This document shows positions 56,201 to 64,000 of a DNA stretch of 64,000 nucleotides, one piece after another. Made by a program: the position numbers and the translations under genes. The notes under the pieces were generated by a model. The model did no database searches, had not been told where the DNA came from, and saw only the letters and a list, made by a program, of their open reading frames with translations. Position 1 is the stretch's first letter; each line of letters opens with the position of its first letter. Location: positions 7,417,671 through 7,481,670 of the forward strand of contig NW_006921533.1 in assembly GCF_000340215.1 (NCBI RefSeq). Reading direction: 5' to 3'. Origin of the DNA: Pseudocercospora fijiensis CIRAD86. Lineage: Eukaryota; Ascomycota; Dothideomycetes; Mycosphaerellales; Mycosphaerellaceae.

Positions 56201-59200
56201 TAGGACTCCGTATTAGTATACTATAGCGAAGTTCCGCTACTATCGCCCTTTTCCCTATACGTCGGTAAGCACCTTCCCTCGGCGATAGAACCTTTTACTA
56301 CGATACGACCTTTGAAATTCTTATATTTAAACTGTAGCTCTAAGTTCGATAGTAACAATCTCTTATAGGACTATAGGCGTACTAAGCACGCTACGGAGCT
56401 ACCGCCTAAGAAAGATAGCGTCGAAGAGAACGCTAGACTTATTAAGTCCGCTACGTTGCTAAAGGTTAAGGGTAGATACGCGTTTCGAGGCTATTATTAT
56501 CTACGTATAGTCGTGCGCCTATAGAAGGACGGCACGGAATACGCGGTTTGCCTAGATATAGGCGCTACTATATTACTTATCGACGAGGCCTTCCTACGCT
56601 AGACGCGCCTAGATATCGAGCGTAAGCGTCTAGTAGCCCTACTAAAGGTTAAAGGCGTAGGATTAACGGATATTAGTAAGTATATAGACCTCGATTTTTA
56701 GGTACTAGGAATCGTTAAGGGCTCTAAGGTTATCGCCTATATACGTTATAAGGTACACGTCGTTAAGGAGCTTAGCGCTAAGTTCCTTATAGCGATAGAC
56801 ATTATCGGCCTAGAGGGCATTAAAATCGATGTACTATACTATACCGCGACGATCAATTCTTATAAAAAAGCGAAGATTCCCCTACTAGTAGGCCGCAAAG
56901 ATTACGTTAAGTTCTGTACGGTTATATACTCCGGCGATAAGAACGTCGTTCTAGTACCGTAGACGGTAACTTCGGTACCTATCTAGTTTAGAATAGACCT
57001 TCCTACAGATCGAGACGTAGCCTTCTACCCGCAAAACTAGGAGCTTAAGAACAAAGCCCTAACTATCTACGCCGCCGTCGTAGACGCCGTAGTAAATTTC
57101 GTATAGGTCCGTAACGATACGGATTAGCTATAGACTCTGCTACGATATACAAAGATAGGGTATATACGCGAGTGCGACTACTATAGCTGCTACTATATAG
57201 CGCCCGAAGAGTACGCCGCAGCCGGCCTTCCGCTACCGGACCTACCGAACCCTACGAAGGAGAGGCAGCTTTTTAATAGAGTAATAGTATATAGTATAGA
57301 GGAGTAGGTATAACGCATCGAGGCCGTAGTAAAGAAGTACGAGGACCTATAGAGGGACAAGGGCACTACCGTAGACATCCCTAAGTCCGATTTCCTAGAG
57401 GTTACGCTAAAGCTAGGCTACGAAAATAATAAAGTCCCTACGGTAGCGTACCTACTCTACGGCTCCGACGAAGAGGTCGTAAATAAGACCTTCGACCCTC
57501 TATACGTATAAGGAAAGATGTCCTTTACTACTAAGCCTACTTAGTTCGGGTTCCTAGTCTTCGTAGTCTAGAAGACGACTATAGTAGATAGTAAGCTAGT
57601 CCGTAAGGGACGTACGGTCGTAGACATTAGAGGCCTAAACAAAATTATAGTTAAGGATTCTTACCCGCTCCCTAGATAAGAGGACATTATTAAGGCACTA
57701 CGCGGCTCGACTTATATTACAACGGTAGACGCAGTATCGTTTTTCTATTAATAGGCAGTAGCCGAGAAGGACTGTAGCAAATTCGCGATTAATAGCTACC
57801 GCGGCTAGGAATAGATATATATAGCTATTATAGGTTTCTCGAATAGCGTATAATATATCTAGCGCTAGCTTAATAAGATACTTAAGCAATACAAATCCTA
57901 CTGCCGCGCGTATATCGACGATATTGTTATCTACTCCCGTACCTTCGAAGAGTACCTATAGTATCTAAACGCGGTATTCGAGTGCCTAGCAGGCAAGAAC
58001 ATTAGTATCGCACCGTATAAGTCGTTCCTCGCGTATCTATCTACGAAGCTTTTAGGCTAACGAGTGTTAGGACTAGGATATACTACTTATAAGGACAAGG
58101 TCTAGGCTATCCTAGACTTGAAATTCCCTACGACCCTAAAGGACATCGAATTTTACTTAGGGCTTACTAGATAGCAACGACAGTATATTCTATACTACTC
58201 TACGATTACGATACTATTCGAGAACCGCAAGAAAGAGCTCTTACGCTTTAGCCTAGCTAATAAGGGCAACAAGCGAAAGCGCTACGTAGCTAGGACCCTA
58301 GCCTTCGACGTAGACGAGGCACTAGAAACCGAGTATAAGGCCTTTAACATCCTAAGGCAGATATACCGCGATGTTAAGTTCTCCTATTACGCGGACCCTA
58401 ATCGCCCTATATACATCGACCTAGACGCCTATATAGGAGGATTCGCAGCAGTAGTGTACTATATTAAGGGAGATCTAGAGCCGACTATCGAGAATAGCAA
58501 GGCCGTACGCTTCCCGGCAGATTAGGTACAAGTTATTATATACCTTAGCAAAGCCCTTACAGACGTAGAAAAGCGGTACCTAGCTACCGAGCTTAAGGTT
58601 AGCGGACTAGTCTAGACAGTACGCAAGGTACGAATAATTCTATAGGCGGCACGCAAGCCGGTATATATGTTTTCCGACTATATTGCGGCCCTAGGTATTA
58701 CTACGGCAGCGAGCCTAGCGACGACTACGTCTACGGACAAGCTTAACCTCCGTCTAGTGCGTGCTAGTTAGTACCTCTCTTAGTACCCTAAGCTTAAGAT
58801 GCACTACCGCCTAGGACGCCTATATAGAATACCGGACGCCTTAAGCAGGCTCGTAGCGGATCTTAACCGAGTAGCAGATTAAGTATACGACATACTAGAT
58901 CCCCTAGCATACGACGATCCGGCGCCCGCGAATAATATAATCGACGCGTACTATATATACCTATACGAAAGCGAGGGTACGATTTGCTTTTACGCTACTA
59001 TAATCGACGAGCACTCCGGCCGAACGTATACCTCTAACGAGCCTATAGTTTTCTACTCCGTACTCGTAGAACTCGCTACCGAATTCAAGGACGACTTAAA
59101 GGCGGGATATACTAAGGACCCCTATTAGTCCGCAATCCTAGCTTAGCTAAACGCTATAGAAGAACGCCGCCTACGAGCCGCCGCTAAGAGGACCTTAGAC

Positions 59201-60650
59201 GCTAACGACAACCCTAATTATAAGGAAGCGGACGTTATAGGCGAGGCTGAGTCGAGCCTATTAGGACTTTGTTTTTTCTTACGCAATAACCTTATCTATT
59301 TTAAGGACGATACCGACGGTAGAGAGAGGCTATATATCCCCCGCTCCCTATATAAGGAAGTCTTCTAAATAGCCTATAATTACTATTACTACGTAGGGTA
59401 TTACCGCACTTACGCTCGCCTATACGCTAGTTTCTATATACGCCGGCTCGGACGCGAGGTCTCTAAGTATATCGCTTATTACTCCGAATGCATCCTAAAC
59501 TAGACGCTCCGCTATCCTCTATACGGTAAATTGCAGCCGATCAAATATTAGCCTATTCTATAGTACGCTATTACCGCGGACTAGGTTTACGGCCTACTAC
59601 CCGATAAGGATAGCTACGATAGTTTCCTTACTAAGACGTGCAAGTACTCTAAGCGCGTTATGCTACGTAAGTGCAAATTAACGTAGACGGCGTAGCAGTA
59701 CGGTAGCGATTGGATCTAAGGATATATCGAAATACAGCGCAACCTTCTAGCTATTATAATCGGCGACCGGGACCCTATTTAGCTTAGTAACTTTATAAAA
59801 GCAGCCTTTAAGAAGTTAGGTACGAGGTTCTTCGTAACGACGGCGTACTACCCTTAGTCGGACGGCTAGTCTAAGCGAACTAATTAGACCGTAGAAATCG
59901 CACTACGATTCTTTACCTCTAATTATCCGGACGCTAATTAGACGGACGTACTTCCGTATATCTAGGCCGAGCTTAATAACGCTAGAAACGCCTCGACTAG
60001 AGAGGTACCTAATATTCTAATTCAAGGATTTAAGACTAACTTAGACGCGCTAAACCCCCTTACCGAGCTCCCTACTAAGGACTACTTAGCATTAAGATAG
60101 GAGGTACGCGATTAGGCTGCGGACTCTCTCGCGTAGGCGGTAGCAATAATAAAGGACCGATACGACCGCAAGCATCGCCCTATTTCCTTTAAGACGGGCT
60201 AGAAGGTACTACTTAAGCTATATAAGGGATACCGCCTACTAGGGAACCCTAATCGCAAGCTCTCCGTATAGCGTACTAGTCTATTTAAGGTACTACGCCT
60301 AGTTAGCAACCTCGCGTACAAGCTCGATCTCCCCCTAGTAATGCGTATCTACCCTATAATCTTAGTTTCGTAGCTAGAACTATACCCTAAGGGCCGTAAC
60401 CTATACGACCGAGAGATGCTAGAGCCGGGCCTAGTAGATAAAGTACCCTTCGATAACGACTATCTATACCTAAAAGCGCTATATTACGAGATTGAAAAGC
60501 TCCTCGGACGTAGAGTCTCTAGAGGCAAGACGTAGTATCTAGTTAAGTAGCGTAGCTACAGTTACGCGTATAACGTTTAGTACGATGTCGATAACCTCCG
60601 CGACTTAGCGGAACTTGTCTAGGAATACGATCGCCTCTACCTATAATAAG
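53230..60650 (+). pseudogene. gag-pol of chromovirus F
   Basis: One continuous plus-strand frame of about 2,470 codons with RIP stops. Gag occupies 53230 to about 55800: a Gln/Pro-rich stretch at 53800-54060 and an Arg/Gly/Asn/Tyr-rich tail at 55500-55990. The protease has VCLDIGATISLIDEAFLR (about 56550-56600). Reverse transcriptase has VVDIRGLNKIIVKDSYPLP (about 57620-57680) and an intact YIDDIVIYS (57911-57937). RNase H has PIYIDLDAYIGGFAAVVYY (58408-58464) and LSKALTDVEKRYLATE. Integrase has GDRDPI (about 59764), YYPQSDGQSKRTNQTVEIAL (59850-59910) and a GYR..G tail. The C-terminus (60480-60640) has GRRVSRGKTQYLVK and DNLRDLAELVQEYDRLY, a chromodomain-like module. The integrase zinc-finger His residues read as Tyr, a RIP effect. 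Confidence 0.9.
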
Positions 60651-61119
60651 TACGATAGTAAGCGTTACGTTAGTAAGCGGCACGTTAGTAAGCGCTATAA
60701 TAGCAGGCACCGACAGCGCCGTCCCTAAGCGCGCCGTAGTTAACAGTAGGAGAACTGTAGGCTCGGCCTTCTCGGAGGCCCAGCTTGCGCAACTCCTAAA
60801 GAACAGCTATATAGAAGGTTAACTAAGTAGCACTATACGCAACAATAAGCATCTCTATCGCGGTACGCTACGTTATAGCATTATTGTCTATAATTGAATC
60901 GTACCCTACTTTACCTTATTTTAAATCGCACCTTACTTTACTTTATTTTTGAAACGCAAATAGTCTACTTTATTATCTTTCCCCTATTGTTACTCCAATC
61001 CGACAGGCCGTACTATATATATAAACGGCGTAGCGTAGGCGAGGTAAAGTTTGCGTTATAATAAAGCGGAACGCCCTAGTAACGCCCTAAAAATTTTTAG
61101 CTGCTACGTATATATTAAA

Positions 61120-64000
61120 CTTAATACGATACTAACCTCCCCCTACTCTAGCGAACCTACGACTACGTACGCCCTCTAGTAATACAACGCTACCCCGTCG
61201 GCAACCCTATTATATCGAGCGACGCTAGTACGCCTAGCGATATTACCGCGATAGTACGCTACCGCCCTTAGAATAACGACTACGGCCCGCCGCCTATCGC
61301 CTTATACGTATACCGCTAGGACGAATTGTCCGACCCTAGCTAGACCTAGCTAAAGGAACGCCGCTATAAGTCCCTACTATTCTTCGCCTTCTAAGAGCCT
61401 AAATTCGAGCTATACGACGACTACGCTACTACGCCGATAGAAGCAGCGTAGAGACTCAATTACGGTATCCTAGTAGAGTAGGTACTAGTACTAGTATACC
61501 GCGAACTAGACTAGCCGCTGCGCGACTACGTCGGCGAGTTTATAAGCGCTAAGATCTAGACGCGAATCTATAATACGCCGATCCTACGAGCTCTCCTTCG
61601 CGGACGCGCTACTAAGATCTACCTAATTACGATCGCGGATTTTTTCCTATATAAATACGGCTCCTATCGCGCCTTTATTACGCGCATCCGCGCGTAGGAC
61701 TATATAGAAGCTACGGACTTCGCCTTGCTACTACTCGACTTAGAGCCTAGCGTAACGGACCGCAACTTATTACGACGTATTAAGATTATACTCTAGGAAA
61801 ATGCGAGCCTTCGTAGGTACGATAAGGACGACCGCTCCGAGTAGGCCCGTTTCTTTAGCGTACTAGAATTCTGCTAGTTCCTCGATTAGGCGCCCGACGT
61901 ATTCGACGCTAGCGACGAAGGCGCGGTCGTTACGCTCCCTAACCCCTAGTACGCGAAGCTTTTCTACGACCTAGACGATATCCCTATACGCGTACGGAAC
62001 TACGATATCTATTACGCTATCCGAACGCTATTACGACTTAATATCGGCATAACTAATTACTAGGAGATAGGAGCGCTATATAGCGGAAACTACGTCTAGG
62101 CGGCGGCGCCGCTATTCCGCGTACTAGTAAAGTACAGTTTCTGTTCTAACGCAATTAGCACTCTATACGAGGTACTTAAAGATATGCCTAGATAGGACGA
62201 CACTAACGTTAACCTTATCGCAGTCTACGACTAGATCGCTTAGGTCGCGGGCCGCGACGAGATAGAGTAGTACCTAAATCGCGACAACCTACCGGGTTAG
62301 TACCCCTTAGACTAGACACTTACGGCCGAGCGGATACGTAACTAGTAAACGGCAGCGATGTACGTAAAGGCATAAGAAAAGATTCTAGCCGCGGAGCTAG
62401 TAGACCCCGTTACTAGCGAAACAACCGCGCTACTATAATACCCTATACAGATTGCGTCGATAGCAGACTTCTAAACCGAATGCCGGTACTAGCCCAAGCG
62501 TACGCTTACAGTCGTCTACGACTAAGACACTATCGTATAGAAGCGTAAGACGATTAGAGAGTAGAAGGATTATTATAATACGCTATGTAGCTACTAGGGC
62601 GACGAAGGCTTAAATCTAAACAAGAAGGCCCTACGACATAAGTAGGGCGCCGAGCTAAGCGAGACTATAGCAAATAACAAGTAAGACGCGCTAGGTATAA
62701 ACGCGGCGTAAGACAAGTAAGACGCTATCGAGCCGTAGCCTATAACGTCTAGTACGACGATCCTAATAAAAGATACTAAGAAGTAGGACGTTATAGCAAA
62801 TACCGAAGCTAATCTACTGCTACTTAAGGGCCGTTACCTTAAGGACTCCCTGCGGAAGTACTAGCCGACGCTAATCTAGGCGGTGCTTGCGAATGTTTTC
62901 CTACGAAAGATAACGCTCGACGCTATCTATAAGGACGTCTAGATCCTCCTTAGATATACGACAATAGCGCGTTCCGTCGATAAGGAGCTTAGTAGGCAGG
63001 CAGAAGACGAGAACAGTATAGTAATTATAGTAGACAGCGAATAGGTGCTTACCTTATACGGCTAAGTAGTATATAAAAAGATAGTAGGCGAGCTTCCCTA
63101 GGCGGATACTAAGCTATTACGAGATCGCGTATACTAGCTAAAGACTATTAACGAGCGGCAACCGCAAAAGGCTACTAAGCAGCTACGACTACTAAAGAAC
63201 GTCGGTAACGCAGAGGACGCCGCTACTAACAAGTCGCCGAAGGACACACCTAAGGACGCTAACTATAAAGAGGAGACAGGTCTAGTCGCTATATTATCGA
63301 CCGTAGTAGTAGGTAAGGCTCTAGGATAGGATACCGAGATATAGGACCCTATAGAGGTGCAAGAACGCAATAAAGAGCTCTAGGAGGTAGCAATAGAGGC
63401 AATTTTAGTCTACGTAATAGAGCCTATAATAGTAGTATAGCTAACCGAGGCCGTCCCTATCGCGTTCCTAAATATAAAAACCGTACTAGACGCTAAGTTC
63501 GCGTAGGAGTTACTAGAAGCTAACGTCGGTATAAGCCTTACCGAAGTAGGCGACGCGTTTATTCTAACCTCGAAAGGCAGGTTAGGGGCGAGGATTCGCG
63601 TAATAGAAACTATCTATTTTAATAACAAGTGCAATCTAGGATAGTACGTCGTAGCGAACGACCCTAAGGCAGAAACGCTTATATAAACGTACGACGAGGA
63701 GACCGAGTATAACGATGCCCTAGCCCCTATCGACTATAACTCCCTAGTACGCGAGAACTCTAACGGCGGCGACGACTCTCTAGTACGCGACGACGCTTAC
63801 GACGACGGCGACTCTCTAGTACGCTAAAACGCTAACAATAGCGACGACTTATAGTACGGCGATTAGAACGACGGCGAGCGACCGTAATACCCGATCCTAG
63901 ACGGCGTCGATATAAATAGAGATGTTCGAGACGCTATAAAGGTATTAGGCGCCCGCTAGCGCACCGCCGCCCTCTCCTATATAACGACGGTAAACGCTAT
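61120..64000 (+). pseudogene. large unidentified frame downstream of pol in element F
   Basis: A plus-strand frame of about 960 codons runs to the window edge, interrupted only by TAG/TAA. The first 400 codons look globular (blocks RELDQPLRDYVGEFISAKI, LLRGRATKIYLITIADFF, LRDLEPSV-like Leu/Asp runs); codons 400-700 are charged and Gln/Lys/Asp-rich. The end (63760-63860) has a tandem ASP/GLY-rich motif, DSLVRDDAYDDGDSLVR, repeated at least three times. No transmembrane segments, zinc fingers or polymerase motifs are visible. It may be a third ORF of element F or part of another repeat. Confidence 0.55.

Larger units (their letters stand above)
52670..64000 (+). mobile_element. Ty3/gypsy chromovirus F, 5' LTR to beyond the window
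   Basis: 5' LTR at 52670, primer-binding site, gag-pol (about 53230-60650) and a further long frame (61120 to the end). No 3' LTR is found before 64000, so the element is longer than 11.3 kb unless the downstream frame belongs to something else. It is unrelated to A-D at the LTR level. Only TAG/TAA stops, as in the other elements. Confidence 0.8.

Overview
The window looks like a chromosome segment of a filamentous ascomycete. Spliceosomal introns of about 45-57 bp, a compact gene island, and large blocks of AT-shifted repeats carrying the footprint of repeat-induced point mutation (RIP) all point that way. In the repeats CpA and TpG are strongly depleted, and the in-frame stops are almost all TAG or TAA where Gln or Trp codons are expected. 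A Dothideomycete of the Mycosphaerellales type is my best guess, but that is inference from style, not from a marker gene.

Layout. 1-1131: unmutated DNA with an array of short quasi-palindromes and one small frameshifted hypothetical gene (minus). 1132-11170: a pogo/Fot1-type DNA transposon (TA target duplication) whose transposase is split by a 624-bp hAT-type MITE (8-bp duplication) and by Ty3/gypsy element A (5-bp duplication). 11171-20080: a clean gene island with a FAD-dependent oxidoreductase, a small secreted hevein-domain protein, an UNC93-like transporter, an M20 amidohydrolase and a Gemin2/SIP1-like protein. 20080-23237 plus 44889-45300: RIP-mutated sequence with an unrecognised long minus-strand reading frame, interrupted by gypsy element D. 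23238-44888: element D (TSD TAAGA), itself interrupted by element B (TSD GTTTG) and element C (TSD CGCGG). 45300-52303: a RIP-mutated block that holds two divergent histone-H3-like pseudogenes, a 353-bp tandem duplication and a hAT transposase pseudogene, ending in a 100-N assembly gap. 52670-64000: the 5' LTR, gag-pol and a large unidentified downstream reading frame of a second Ty3/gypsy chromovirus (F), whose 3' LTR lies outside the window.

The island genes show no RIP and look functional. The repeats are dead: every element has stop codons, and all four copies of the A-D family have YLDN in place of the reverse-transcriptase YLDD. The A-D family appears to be self-primed: ten bases of the LTR are perfectly complementary to the site just after the 5' LTR in every copy.

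Most unusual content: (1) two H3-like histone genes, one with two recognisable introns and one with a long N-terminal tail, sitting in RIP-mutated repeat DNA beside a hAT transposase; (2) a dispersed AGCCGGTA-type motif found inside the introns of both an H3 copy and the hAT transposase, which suggests introner-like sequences; (3) a roughly 960-codon reading frame downstream of pol in element F; (4) an eight-unit quasi-palindrome array at 199-417.
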